Shown: positions 11,411 through 23,800, numbered from the stretch's first letter. The stretch is 64,000 bases of DNA from Melieria omissa (GCA_963971225.1 OZ020268.1:56481900-56545899); one strand, 5' to 3'. Numbers and translations: made by a program. The notes: generated by a model from the sequence alone, not told the origin.

Positions 11411-13929
11411 TTGAAGGATGAACCATTTCGATTTTTTCAGTAATCTTTTAGCTCCATTTAACTCGGGCTGCAGTAAATTTAAAACAAAAATACATTGACA
11501 TTCCTTTATATATTTAAACTGAGTGCATTGACACTTCCTGTGAGACGTTGCAGCTGACAGTGTCGTTGACAGCTCCAGTGATCTTTCACCAGCGCCCACA
11601 AAATCCGCTGATATCTTACGCCGGCCCAAAGATCATTGAACAACATTAGTGCCGGAATATTTGTCTAAATGTGGCAGCAAACAAGCTTACAACCTATTTT
11701 TCGCTCTCAATTTACAGCGCGCACAATTGACAACTTTGGCAGCTGACAGCCGCAAAGTGACATTTGCGCTTTGCATATTGCATCGCATCACGAACTGCGG
11801 CAGCAGCCAACGAGCAAAGGAGCGGCAGAAATTAGAAGAAAGTCTTAATTAAGCCGCAAACAGTGATTGGTGCGGCAACTGTTGCTGTTGCTGCTACTGT
11901 TTGTCAACACGTGCCGTGCTGCAGCGTTCGTACGCCATAATTGCCAGCGGCCTGTCAAGCATGCAGCCAGCAGCCGCTGTGAAGTCGTGATGTTGTTGCC
12001 TATCGGCGGCAATATCGCAGTTGCCATCAATTGTGGGGACCGCTGCAACAACCAACAAATTGCCAGCACAACTTGGCGGCGCACAGTTAGCGGCGCAATT
12101 TAATTGTCGGCGCAACATTTGCACCAAACATGCGCCAAACAATTGCAACATTACAACAGAGCCAGACTGGTTGTCTGTTGGCTGCAATGTTTGGCCGCAG
12201 TGATGGCAACAAAATGTGATGTGTGGCGATGATTCATGCGGCGTGCGGTCGTCATGTGCTGATGACTTTGACCTTGAAACGTGCGCAGTTCGTTGAAGTC
12301 GAATAGACGTCAAAACTGTTTCAATAGCTTAAAAGTTATTATAATGAGACGCAGAAGCGGCAGTTGAGAAAAAAGACGAAGATATAAATTTTAATAATGA
12401 AGAAGAAGAACGAAAATTACAGCGTGAAAAATTGTATAATGTGTGGAAGTCCAAGTCCAAATTACATGACTGGCGGAGCGGAGTGATGAGACGCGATGTG
12501 ATCTGATGGGATGTGATGTGATGTGTTGATGCTGCGTTGATCTGATGATGCGGTCAGAATCTGAGAAATTAACTTGATTACTGCGTCAACGCCAGCTATG
12601 CTTGTTTGGCTTAATTAATTTAGAGTTGATGTTGTGGTTTTTTGTTGTTGTAGTCACACGCAATAATGAAGCATAGCCGCTGGTTTGATTTTGGCAGTGA
12701 TGGATAGCAGCACATCATCGATGATATAAGCCGCAAACTATTTGTTAAAGCACAAACACGCTCACACGCACCGAAGAACAACACCCTCCATGGGAAGAAG
12801 AAGCATTTACAATTAATACTACGATAGGTTAGGTTTGGTGGCCATCGATTTACACTACAAACAAGTGAAGTATATTTTCGCCAATATTCACCAAACTCCA
12901 AAAGTTGCAACTACCAGACAACAACAACAACATCAACCTGCAACTACATTCCACTGGTCGCGTTGGTTGCTTGTAACACATTTGTTGCATAATGCTGGCA
13001 ACACTGCCGGCAGCAGCGCACAATGCAAATATCGCACGGCACGTTTTTGACCCAACAAATTCCAACGCACAAGATTAATGAACATAAAAACGAATTGATT
13101 TGTTTGAGTCAACAACAACAAAAACTCAGCTAAGTGCACATGTAAGTCGGTCTGTAAACACTGGTTCAAGCGGTCGAAAAGCCGTCGGCCAAACGGCAAG
13201 TTGACAGCAGAAAAATCGCACAAGCGTGAACGATGACGCCAGGCGGAATAAATTTGCGCGCCAATTGGACAAAGCGCAAATAGTGGCGCCGCGGCGCATC
13301 GCCTGCTCACAAAACGATTAAAAAATTAAAAGCAAAACTATGGTAAACATAATTTTGCGACGCGTCTGCGCACCCGCACAGCCGTTAAAGACAACATAAT
13401 CGGGTATTGTTTTTGCTTTTGTTAGTGTTGTTGTTATTGTTGCATTAACATTGCAATAAAATGATTTATTTATGGATTTAAATAAACAGCGGCAAAAACC
13501 TGCGACGGGACGCAACGTGTAATTATTGTGTCAAATTAAAAATTAGCATAAAGGCATTTGTTGGCTATACGTATGTGTGTTGTTGTTGTTGTTGTTTTTA
13601 TGGTGGTTGTTATTTTAAACGTCATTATTGCTGCATTGGCATTTTGCGGCCCACATCTGGCGCATGCGCCGAAAATTGATTAACGCTTGGCCAACAACAT
13701 TGCAAAACCAGTTAGTGTTGGTCAGTCGGTATAGGCCGACTTGTTGATACCCATTCATTCATATTCTTGTGCTCTAAGTGGAACAAATTTTATTGTATTA
13801 TCTCAATAATCAGTTTAACGGTGAAACATAATTTTCTTCAAAGCAAATGGCTTGATTTGATTCATAATGGGTTAGGGCATTTCAAGTTGTAAGCACTTGG
13901 AGGTTTTAAGATTTTTGTATTTGATATTA
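11411..13929. other. Non-coding DNA, GC-richer, no gene seen
   Basis: This stretch alternates AT-rich and GC-rich segments (notably 11840-12310 and 12900-13310), with CAA/CAG-type runs and a degenerate 'gatgtgatgtg' tract at about 12480-12560. The overlapping frames on both strands share no feature of real proteins. Nothing else is recognised. Confidence 0.45.
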
Positions 13930-14580
13930 AAATGTTTTTATTTTAATGGACAAACAGATGAATGAAGAGATGGACGGATAAACGAACGTAAGGACAGATG
14001 TACAGTGAGATATTGCCACATGTATTCTTATGCTATTCCATATCATGAATTGTGTCATGCATGCCGGTCGGGCAGATGAAGAGACATACGAATGAATAGT
14101 TGGACCGATAGATGGATGAACAGATAGGATGGACAGCGAACGAACAGATGGCCGGGAAAATAGACGACAAGAAAGATGTACGGATCGATAATACTAAATT
14201 AAATTCTTAGGTGAACAAAGAGATGGGTGGAACGAACAGATGAATGAATTGGCAATCGAATAGGTAGACGGACAAACGGTGTGATAGATGGATGGACAGT
14301 TACAAATGTTGCTAACCTGATTCCACCGTTAATTATAATCATGAATCAAGACATGCATAACAGACGGACAAATAGATGAACAATAGTGAATTGACGCACA
14401 AATGACTAAATAGATGGATTGACGGACGATTGAACTGATGGATAGACGGACAAAAAGATAGACGTGTAAAAAAACCGATGGAGAGATGAAGAAGGTGGGC
14501 AAATAAACGAACGTAGGGACAGATGAACGGACAGATATTGATAAATCGATTCTGCTGCTGATCCCAATCATGAATCAAGG
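13930..14580. repeat. Degenerate GACAGATGGA-type simple repeat with a longer periodicity
   Basis: Imperfect words such as 'gatggacgga', 'gacagatga' and 'gacggacaaa' fill this interval. Superimposed on them, 'atcatgaatcaagacatgc' or a variant recurs near 14043, 14338 and 14567 (spacings of roughly 295 and 230), so the tract seems to have expanded at two scales. The cysteine/serine-rich frames on the minus strand only reflect the repeat. Confidence 0.7.
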
Positions 14581-17500
14581 CATTCCCGCCACGCCTCATT
14601 CAGAGTTTTACTATTATTACTTTTAGTCTCAGTTTATCTAACCTAACAGCTCAGTGCAGGGTATTAAACAACAACAACAAACACCAAACAATTTAGCCAG
14701 CAAATATACCCGGCTGATGCGCGCCAAACGGGCCAACCCAGCCAAAGTCAACAGCGCCTCGTTGGCCGCACAGACAGTCAGCCAGACACACAATCAGTGA
14801 CTGGGGCCAGCTTGTCTAATTCGTCGCTGTCGCTAACTGGCCAAATGCCTGCGCAAATGTTCATAAGCAGCTGCCAATATACAACAATAACTGTCACACA
14901 AACAAATTAAACAGCGACAGCAAAAACCAAATAACTGCAACGAACCATCGAAACGACGAAACTACTTAAAAACAGTTAATGATGTCAACAGTTGTTTAGT
15001 TGTAATGTTTTTTTTTTTTTGTTATTGCTGTGTTGGTTTTGAAATGTTGGTAATGAAGTCGTTTGCAATCAGCAACCACTGCGATCATCACCATCAAAAA
15101 CAACAACAACAGCAATAACATTGCAAGCAACGGCAGCAATGCCAATTGAAAATTGAGCGCTGTTCAAGCAACTACAACAACAACAACAACAGTAAGTCTC
15201 CATCTCTAACTACGCAAGACGCTCGTAATGACTTGTAAGTAAATTATTTGAAATTGAGTTGAGCACAAAAGTGACGCAAAAAACAAAACAACAAAGCAAA
15301 TGGATGGCAAATTATTTTTTGGCTCAACTGTGAAAATATGACGAAATTTTGTTGGTTGTAACTATAAAAGTATGTTTTTGTTGTTGTTTGCCTATTGATG
15401 GGGATAACCCAAAATAATCACACACTCTGACAGCACGAAATACAAATTCTTGACGTCTACAGTGTGTGGTCATAAATTTGAATAATTTTTTTCGATTTCT
15501 TAATGGTTGTGCTGTAGAAAAAGTGACAGGGAAGTAGAGCAAAGAAGGGATTGGAAGAGTAGCTTCGACCTAACCTAACCTAACTTCAAAAATTCAAGGA
15601 GATGCTTTAAATGGACAACCAAATTGATTCGCCGCTTTTTAGTTCCTAAATGCTGCCATTTGAAATAATTGCAACAACAAAGTCTAACTTGTATTGACCA
15701 CAACTCAGCTCAGCCGCTCAGCATTCAATGCGTCGCAATTACTGCATTCCAGCGCAATTTTTTGCACCGATATCGCAAATTATTCAACTCTTTTTGGACC
15801 CACTGCCACCTCCAGTCTAAATTATTTCTGATAATGCGGCAACAGTAATTACAAAAACAACTACAACCATTAAACCAACCAACAAACAGCAGCGCCGCCT
15901 TATCGTGATTGCAGCCACCAAGCGCATTGAGCAGAATGTTTGTGTGTGTGTGTGTGCGCGCGTAGTTTGTTAGCAAATTAGCGCGCACGCCAGGCCCCAA
16001 GCTGCGACCGACCAAGCAGCGACTGCGACTGCCCCAATCAGGTGTTATCAGCTGAATTTGTTTCGTCGTGCGCATAAATTAATGATAATGGCCGCTGTGC
16101 TGTGGTGTGGGCACCGGTCGCTGGACGCTGGACGCGTGCGTTGCGCTGCAACAGAAGCCGCCTGGAAATCAACAAATGCCGCCACCACATTTGCATGGCT
16201 TGTTAGGCGCTCAGCAGCGGTGCGCAGTCGTACGACTTGGCGGCATTGCGCCAGTCCGGCCTGTGTACCTGTTTGCCGTTTTGATGACAACTGCGTTGAT
16301 TTTGCATGCGCACTGTTTTTGTTATTTGCTGCCGATTGCGTGCAATTTCGTGCCGCCAATTTTAAAGCCATTGTAAATTACTCAATTTATGACGAACGAC
16401 CGATTGATCTGTACGAATTTCTATATAAAATATATTTAGGCGAGCGTATTGAATGTCCACATTGCTTTTACATGTATACATTTTTTTAACACTTTATCCA
16501 AACATTGTTTTTTGTGATTTGTAGCACACACCACACAGCTTTGTCCAATCAGTCGCACAGTGTGACACTGACGCGGCATTGCAACAGCTGACTGTTTCGT
16601 GTGGCCACATGCGACGAAACTCGCCAGTCAGCATAATTTGGCTGAAGTGACAGTGCGCCGCACAATGCTGTCACATCAATTATGGGCGTCATTGAGCGCA
16701 ATTCCCCAAAGTGGAGCGGCCAATTAAAATTCGTAGAAACGTGCAGTTAATGCGATTTGGGAATTTGTATAATGCGCCGAAGTATGGCAGACGAAAAAGA
16801 AGAAGAGCAACTAGCAATGTTATGTCTGGCAGTGCAAACTGTTGAAAGTAAGAAATAAAATTCTTGGGAATTTTTGGGCTGCTATGATCATTAAATGAAT
16901 TCAGTGTGGAATGGGAAACTATAGATGAATGGGCAGAGGAACTACTGAGCTGAGTGATGAATCTATTAAAATTCTTATATAGATTGAACATTTGCTTTAA
17001 AGACTCAAATGGTTAGGCTCCACAAAAATAAAATAAAATGTGTTTAGGAGCATGGAAAATGAAAGGCTGCAATGGTTCAGGGAAGAAGTTCAGAGTCGCT
17101 TAACCCATTTCGAACTTTTTTACGTATTTTTTTAGCAACTCTATTCGATACCAAATCGAACCTGAACATTCTTTCAGCTACTAATGACTTAAGACAGAAA
17201 GAAACTGCTGTCACAAATTTGATGCTTTCTGAAGTGCAATGTGACAATAATAGACTTCAAATCTGTTCAAATTCCTCGAGTTCAACTTGCTCGAAGTTTT
17301 CATTAACAACTTTCAGACACGTGCAGAATTTCTTCTGCTCACTTTGCTAAAATTAGAAATTCTAGTTTTTCAAACTTTCCTTATGGCAGCTGTGTTGCTT
17401 GAAAACTCACAAGCAATTACTCAAAACGTTTCAAAACAGCAGTTGCCCAGTCACCAACGCACTGCACTGCACTTTGCTCCACTGTACGCACACACACACA

Positions 17501-17969
17501 CACACACACTCACTTTCAGACATGTACACGCACAGTGGGGGCGCTCAGGCACAATTTTTCTCGCAAACACTAAGACGAATTGTCTGGCGACTGTGTTTGC
17601 CTTTGCCATTGGCCTCCAGCGACATGACTAACAGTGGCAGTGACGCTGACGAGTACGATGACGCTGTCAGTGGCGCCAATAATACAAATGCAACAACGCG
17701 CAGTGCGTGCATTTTTCACTCTTTTAGATTTACTTGTTTGTGTGTAAATTTACACTAAAGCCTGCGCGGAAGTTAAAAGAGGCACTTTCTCAATGTCTCA
17801 ATGCAGTTCGAGCGACTTCTGACACATGCCACACATGTCTAAATCAGTAAATTGTCTGTCAACGAGCTTCAAAATTGACTCAGCGGTTTAAATGATACAT
17901 AAATAATTCTAGAAAAGTGTTACAAATAAATATAAATATTGTTTTTTATATTTGACTTAATTGAAAGTG
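14581..17969. other. Non-coding DNA, no gene seen
   Basis: The stretch contains CAA/CAG runs (about 15171-15192), a TG run (15939-15956) and a GC-richer block (about 15950-16690). Open frames in the GC-rich block lie on both strands over the same bases and show no domain. A TTAGG-like run in reverse sense is at about 15569-15585. Confidence 0.45.
17489..17509. repeat. (CA)n microsatellite
   Basis: A perfect CA run of about ten units. Confidence 0.9.
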
Positions 17970-17978
17970 GTTTTGACT

Positions 17979-19021
17979 CATGGTGGAATAATACAGGTGG
18001 AGTAACCTGATGACAGTTTTTCTGATTATGACAGTTCATGCTGCCTTGAAGAAACAATGTTGTTTCTTTGCAAAAGTCCGATTTTTGTTCAAAGAAAAAC
18101 AAAAAAACAGATCGACGAATACTACTTTATTTCAAAAACATAAAGAGATCAACACCGTTGACAGTTACTTTTAAAATATAATTTGAACCGCCGATTAGAG
18201 CAGACCTTTCATCAAGAACAAGTGGACGAGGACAAACATTATTTCAATATAAACAACCAGTGTGACAGTGAGCTCCAGTGGAACGAGGTTACCAACGAGG
18301 GATTTCTGTGGCAAGTGAGAACAAGTATCAAGAAACAAGGTAAGGAAGTACGAGACGGTTGGGAGTTAAACAATTTGTTAGAGTCCTCTCATTGACAATT
18401 TAAGTTCCACTGCTCTTTAAAAATTGTCTGTTCAAGTAACACAGTTTTCGTTGAGTCTGAGCGCCCATCAGCTTTTGGAGGCACTGTGTCGGCCAAGCGA
18501 ACTGGTCATCGATCTTTGATAGAGAAACAACTCACACTCTGGAGGGGTCTTCGAGAAGCATTTGCTTTTCCGGCAGTGATTTAAAAGTGAATCTTGATTC
18601 TGTGCACAAACTTCCATTCGCGACACATTTCCAAACAAGAAACAGATGATTGGGTTTCACCACGAATTGTAAATGCATTGCTTAATTGAAACTTGTATGA
18701 AAAATAGCCAACAAGCAATGCAAAATAATAGCAAAATTGATTGAGCTGTAAGCAATTTTATGATCGCGTTTTTCTTAGATATGAATAATTTGTTGATTAA
18801 TATACAGTAAGATGCTTCCGATTGCTGTTGAAAACTAATTATCATTTTCCGGCAGCAAAATAAGTCGCGAGCTGCTCCGGACAATACATAATTATTAGCG
18901 CCATCTAGTGAAAAAGGCCGTATTATTTCCCTTTTCTTGCTACCTTTTAATGCAACTTTCAAATAAGGCAGTGTCAAATACAAACTGTCAATTATTACTC
19001 CACCTGTATAATTCCACCATG
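17979..19021. mobile_element. Non-autonomous DNA transposon with P-element-like termini
   Basis: The ends are inverted repeats of about 27 bases (17979-18005 and 18995-19021) with one mismatch, beginning 'CATGGTGGAATAATACAGG'. The similarity extends inward to a shared 'tgacagttt'. The nine bases 'gttttgact' flank the element directly at 17970-17978 and 19022-19030. The Drosophila P element begins 'CATGATGAAATAACATAAGG' and makes 8-bp duplications, so the ends resemble the P superfamily. The duplication here reads as 9 bp, which also allows a Mutator-type origin. The interior (1 kb) has only short frames (for example 18183-18395) and no transposase I can recognise, so it is probably an internally deleted or MITE-type derivative. 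Confidence 0.8.
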
Positions 19022-19048
19022 GTTTTGACTTGTCGAAATTGCTCAAAT

Positions 19049-19297
19049 CATAGTATAATTATGAAGTAGTCTAACCTGAACTCTCCCCTCTTTTGAGTAC
19101 AAATTTTTTGAAATTTCGTTCACAATATTTCATTTTGATGTACAAAATTCGTCAACATAAAACATAGGCGCATAATGATTTCAACACAAAATATTTTTAA
19201 ATCTCTGTTCATAAAATTGTCTGCCAATTTTTGTAAACAAAATAGAAATACATTAGAAATACTCTCGCAGGTTAGACTACTTTTTTATTATACTATG
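19049..19297. mobile_element. 249-bp MITE with CA... termini and 8-bp target duplication
   Basis: Thirty-base inverted ends (19049-19078 and 19268-19297) match at 27 positions, beginning 'CATAGTATAAT' and ending inward with 'AGTAGTCTAACCTG'. They are flanked by a perfect direct repeat 'gctcaaat' at 19041-19048 and 19298-19305. An 8-bp duplication and termini starting CA fit the P or hAT superfamilies. 'CATAGTATAATTATGAAG' is loosely like P-type ends. The interior is AT-rich and non-coding. It lies 27 bases from the preceding P-like element. Confidence 0.88.
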
Positions 19298-19305
19298 GCT
19301 CAAAT

Positions 19306-19702
19306 TATTTGTCAAGTTGTACATGACTTCAATGTTGAGTAAAGTCCAATCAATTTATTGATTCAATATTATTGCACATTTGTTATTGTTACAATGACAG
19401 CAGAATTTAAAAAATGCACTGCCTTAATTTGTCTCGCAAAGATTGTGACATATACACTGTGTTTGTGACAATGTGTGATCGTAAACATTTCCCAGTTTAC
19501 TGAAAACAGTTTGAAAAGGAATTCCTTTCATTAATTATAAACGAGCTTGTCATGTAAAATTTCCTCACATTAGTTTTAATTGACTACAATTTGAATGAAT
19601 GACATGTCACAACGATTTTAAAATGAACACAACCAGCTGATTTAATAGAAACAATAAATTCTTTAAAAAATTAGCAAAATGATTGATATGGAATGTGGGT
19701 TA
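19306..19702. other. Non-coding AT-rich spacer
   Basis: No frame, repeat end or RNA gene is seen between the MITE and the following AT run. Confidence 0.5.
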
Positions 19703-19740
19703 TACTATATATATATATATATATATACTATATATATATA
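19703..19740. repeat. (AT)n run
   Basis: Alternating TA sequence with one 'tac' interruption; self-complementary. Confidence 0.85.
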
Positions 19741-19797
19741 GTGAAGCTTGCTTTTGAAGATCCCATGGCATAAAATCTCAAAATATAACACAAAATT

Positions 19798-20340
19798 GTG
19801 TTAGTCTTAGTCATAGTCTTAGTCTTAGCCTTATGCTTAGCCTTAGCCTTAGCCTTAGCCTTAGCCTTAGTCTTAGTCTTAGTCTTAGTCTTAGTCTTAG
19901 TCTTAGTCTTAGTCTTAGTCCTAGTCTTAGTCTTAGTCTTAGTCTTAGTCTTAGTCTTAGCCTTATGCTTAGCCTTAGCCTTAGCCTTAGCCTTAGCCTT
20001 AGCCTTAGCCTTAGCCTTAGTCTTAGTCTTAGTCTTAGTCTTAGTCTTAGTCTTAGTCTTAGTCTTAGTCTAAGTCTTAGTCTTAGTCTTAGTCTTAGTC
20101 TTAGTCTTAGTCTTAGTTTTAGTCTTAGTCTTAGTCTTAGTCTTAGTCTTAGTCTTAGTCTTAGTCTTAGTCTTAGTCTTAGTCTTAGTCTTAGTCTTAG
20201 TCTTAGTCTTAGTCTTAGTCTTAGTCTTAGTCTTAGTCTTAGTCTTAGTCTTAGTCTTAGTCTTAGTCTTAGTCTTAGTCTTAGTTTTAGTCTTAGTCTT
20301 AGTCTTTGTGTTAGTGTTAGTGTTAGTTTTAGTCTTAGTC
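19798..20340. repeat. Hexanucleotide array (TTAGTC)n with blocks of (TTAGCC)n
   Basis: About 90 six-base units run almost without interruption. Most are TTAGTC. Two blocks are TTAGCC (19827-19865 and 19958-20016), each led by the variant 'ttatgc'. The pairing of 'ttatgcttagcc' starts about 130 bases apart suggests a segmental duplication inside the array. The end decays into 'ttagtg' and 'ttagttttag'. After a 36-base interruption a short remnant follows at about 20378-20394. Both strands read as leucine-dipeptide frames, which are artefacts. The unit resembles but is not the insect telomere repeat TTAGG. Confidence 0.95.
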
Positions 20341-20453
20341 CCACCCAGGGCCTAACGAACTCGCAAATTATTAAAATTAGTCTTAGTCTTAGTTTCGTTA
20401 CGAACAAATCTTTTGGAGAGTCAAGGAAATAAATCTTGAGTACTTCAAAAGGT

Positions 20454-20710
20454 ACAAAGTAAAATAACGGGAAACAAAATAATGGGAAACTCGTTTTCTC
20501 TTTCGGTGGCTGTCCTCTCAGCTGGAAATGGCAAACCTCTGAGAGTAAAAATTGCCTATGAAAAAGCTCCCAACCTGCCGTTCGGAACCGGCATAAAACT
20601 GTAGGTCCCTTCCACCCGCGTACAAATTTACACGCACAACACGGGTGGTTGCGGGAAGCTAGGCCTTAGTCTCGCGTGAGCGGGCTGTCGTGCCAATCAA
20701 TTAAATTAAT
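20454..20710 (+). mobile_element. tRNA-derived SINE, 5'-truncated copy
   Basis: This copy has the SINE body and tail from 'aatgggaaactcgttttctc' to 'gtgccaatcaatt' but lacks the tRNA-like head with both pol III boxes. The 13 bases 'tacttcaaaaggt' flank it at 20441-20453 and 20711-20723. Its 5' junction carries an extra partial repeat ('aataacgggaaac' before 'aataatgggaaac'). Truncation at the 5' end with a target duplication is the signature of incomplete target-primed reverse transcription. It cannot be transcribed from its own promoter. Confidence 0.9.
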
Positions 20711-20730
20711 TACTTCAAAAGGTCAAATAA

Positions 20731-20872
20731 CACAGTGCAACGCTGAAAAAAGGGACAAGGTCAAACCCATCTCATTCGAAAGAGGACCTCAGTAGATGAA
20801 AAAGTGCCAAGGAATTTTTCCCGGAATTTGACCTTGTCCCTCGAAATTTTGTTTTGCATTTGTTGCACTGTG
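20731..20872. mobile_element. 142-bp hairpin MITE flanked by TAA
   Basis: The ends are perfect inverted copies of 'CACAGTGCAAC', and a second inverted pair, 'gggacaaggtcaaa' (20752) and its complement (20827), lies inside, so the element can fold into a long broken hairpin. 'TAA' flanks it on both sides (20728-20730, 20873-20875). A 3-bp TWA duplication is typical of PIF/Harbinger. The CACAGTG start also recalls Transib, but no 5-bp duplication is present. No coding sequence. It lies just after the truncated SINE. Confidence 0.7.
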
Positions 20873-20875
20873 TAA

Positions 20876-23800
20876 TCGATTTTGAACAATCGCATAAAAA
20901 GTGCAAAATGTTTATTTTGAAGTTCGAATCCTTACAAATTTTAATGGTTAAATAGGATGAATTAATGAATGAATAGAAATTATTATTTATGAATAGAAAC
21001 AAAAACCCAAAAATTATGCACAAAATATATCCGAAATTTCTCGCTGTCTATAAAAAGCAATTAACAACGCTTCCATTCAATTAGGTCAACCAATTAACAA
21101 GCAATTAATAAAATTGAAAAAATGCAAATAAAATTGTAATTAGCAAACTGCTAATAAAACACAATAAAATCATTTCTGGAAGTGTTTTAAACAGTTAGCA
21201 CAACGCAATGTTGCCAACACACACACACACACATAGGAGGAGCAGCATTTTGCAAATAAACAACAATAAACAATGTAAATATCACATTATGTGCTACGCT
21301 CTGCACTTCACTCACACACACATAGAAACACACAAACACTTCAATGCCATTGACAGCCAAGTGGCTCTTGGCAATTTGACATAAAACGCGCGCAGCAGCC
21401 AACAGTCAGGCGGCACCGCCCGAAGGAGTTGAAGGACTTCTTTATCAGCCACCCGCATCTCGGTGGTGTGCCACAGCCACAGCCACCAACACAAAACACA
21501 TCAGGGCACATTTTGAAGCAATAAAATTCTTGGTTTGCTTACTTGCATTTATATTTATTATTGTTGTTGTTGTTGAGCATGTCTACTTTTTTGTTGTGCA
21601 TTGTTTATGATTTTGGTACATTTTATTTTGCGTTCCGGCTCAATTTATATGAAAATTCCACCCTTGACAGCAAATGGGCCCACACTGCGCACACAATCGT
21701 TGTTGTGATTTTTATAGGGGCGACGCTGCTTGTGTGTGTATGTGTGCATTTTAAAGCTAATATTTTGATTTGCGCTGGCAATTGTGTAGTTTTGTTGTTG
21801 TTTTGCTGCGTTTGATAGAGATCTGTTTTGTTGTAAGGTTTGTCGTTGTCGGCAAATGCTTTGCCAAATAAACGCACACAGCAAAATAATAATAAAGCAC
21901 ATCTAAATAATTTTGTACCGACTTATTTGAATATGAATGGGCCTGAGTACCTTTGTATGTGTATGTGTGTGTGTTTGATAATAACAGACCATGCTTAGGG
22001 GAGCAAGAGGCGGTGGTCTTCTCGCATTTAGAAATGCTGTATGTGCTCTTTGGCTTTGCGAGACTATTTTGCGTTGGCTTTGAGCTCATAAAAAAGTCTG
22101 TCGCATTTTAAGTCTTACAACAAAAAAACACCAGCAGCACCAGCTCGACGCCTTTCATTCCAAAACGGGCCATTTGGCATTAAAAATGCAACATATGCGC
22201 CGGAAAACTACCGAAACCCGATAATTCAATATCGCAATGCCCAAAAAAGGTTGTGGCAACGCTGTGCAGTCGCTGTGGTGCGGCCATTTAATTTTGATTC
22301 ACACAGCGTGGGAGATCAATAAAATGGATTAAACAGCCAAAACTGAAGTAACGCTTAACAGATTTAAGAGATTTTGTTTAATTTTTCTACAAATTAGGAA
22401 TTTCTTTTATTTTCAATAACTGATAAAAAGAAGGCTTTAAATATTTATAGAAAATTAATTTTTGAATAGATATTTTGTTTGGTTTATTAACAAACAATTG
22501 TTTAAATTAACATCATTCATACTTTATAGCAAACGTTTTTACAAAACGAAATACAAAAGAGTCGATTTTTAGTTCTGGACTGTTAAGTTTTTCTGTCGTA
22601 TTCCAACTCTTCAGTCTTGCACAAAATCTAAATTACAACAACTGCAATGAGAACGTCGCAACAATAAATAAAGCGGCAACGTCCTTTAAGGAATTGCGAA
22701 GATTTCAGAAGTGAAATTGCTGCATTAATCGTCACCCAAAGGAATTTTTCACGTCATTCGCGCACTTTGTGTTTCTTATTTTTCCTCTTCTTCATTATTT
22801 TCCCTCACAAACAGTTGCAGCACATTTTACTGTAAATTCCGCACGCTACTCTGTGTGTGTGTGGTGCATTTAATTTGCCATTAAAAATTTGCACCAAAGA
22901 AAACAAAACAATGAAAAGAAAATAAAAGAAAACTACAACATTACGGAGAATAAGAAGAAAATCACTTTTGCTTGAAACAAAAGCGCTGCCAACAATGCAA
23001 AACAACAATGCAGACAGATAGCGAAGATTTTTGTGCAATGGCAAAGGCTGGGTACGCATAGGGGAGACCGTCGTCGCCACAGTCAGGCGCAAAGTGGAGA
23101 AATTCCAAATGACTAACGACCATAACAAAGACGAAGCGCTCGTTGACTGGGCGCGCAGTGCGGCACTTGCTGCAAGTTGCTGTGACAACATTCGCAACAA
23201 CAACAACAATCACAGTGCCCTCTAGTAGTTGCCATACGCGTAGCAAATGTGTACGCCATATGCAAAATTTTGCGAGACAAACAACACTCGAGGCCCCCCG
23301 TTCATGAAGGTGGCGGCTGCTGCTGCTATCTGTCCGTCCGTGCGTCTGTCAGCTTTATTTACTGCATTGCCTTTGCATTGGCAAGGCTGACAGTTGCGCG
23401 CCCGCTGCCGCTGTCGTCGGCAGTTGGCATTTGTAATTGTCGCTGTCGCTGCTGCTGCTGATGCAGCCGTCGTCAATCATCACCGCATAAATTGGCTGCG
23501 TCGCAATTTGTAATTCGCGTAATTGTGGCAACGCTCCGCTGCACTTGGCGCATTCTCCAAGAATTGCATTTAATTTCTAAATCTAGATTTCAGCTGCAGG
23601 AGTCATTTGCATTTCCTGCCAGCACCTAGGGCCGAGGGGTCCAACTTGGCTGCCGTTGGCGGATCTCAGATTTGCATGAAAACATGGCAAACGCTTCAGA
23701 TCGCTCAATTTGTGGCGCGCTGTCGCATTTGCCACATCGCTCACAGAGCAATAGGGGGTAGTTGAGCTGTGATTTTTCGAGCTAGACTTTTAAGTTAGGT

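Noticed and set aside
16048..16489. Overlapping frames of 89-143 codons on both strands
   Set aside because: Opposite-strand frames over the same GC-rich bases with no recognisable motif are expected by chance.
19811..20432. Long leucine/arginine and serine/leucine dipeptide reading frames on both strands
   Set aside because: They are translations of the TTAGTC hexamer array, which is open in several frames by construction.
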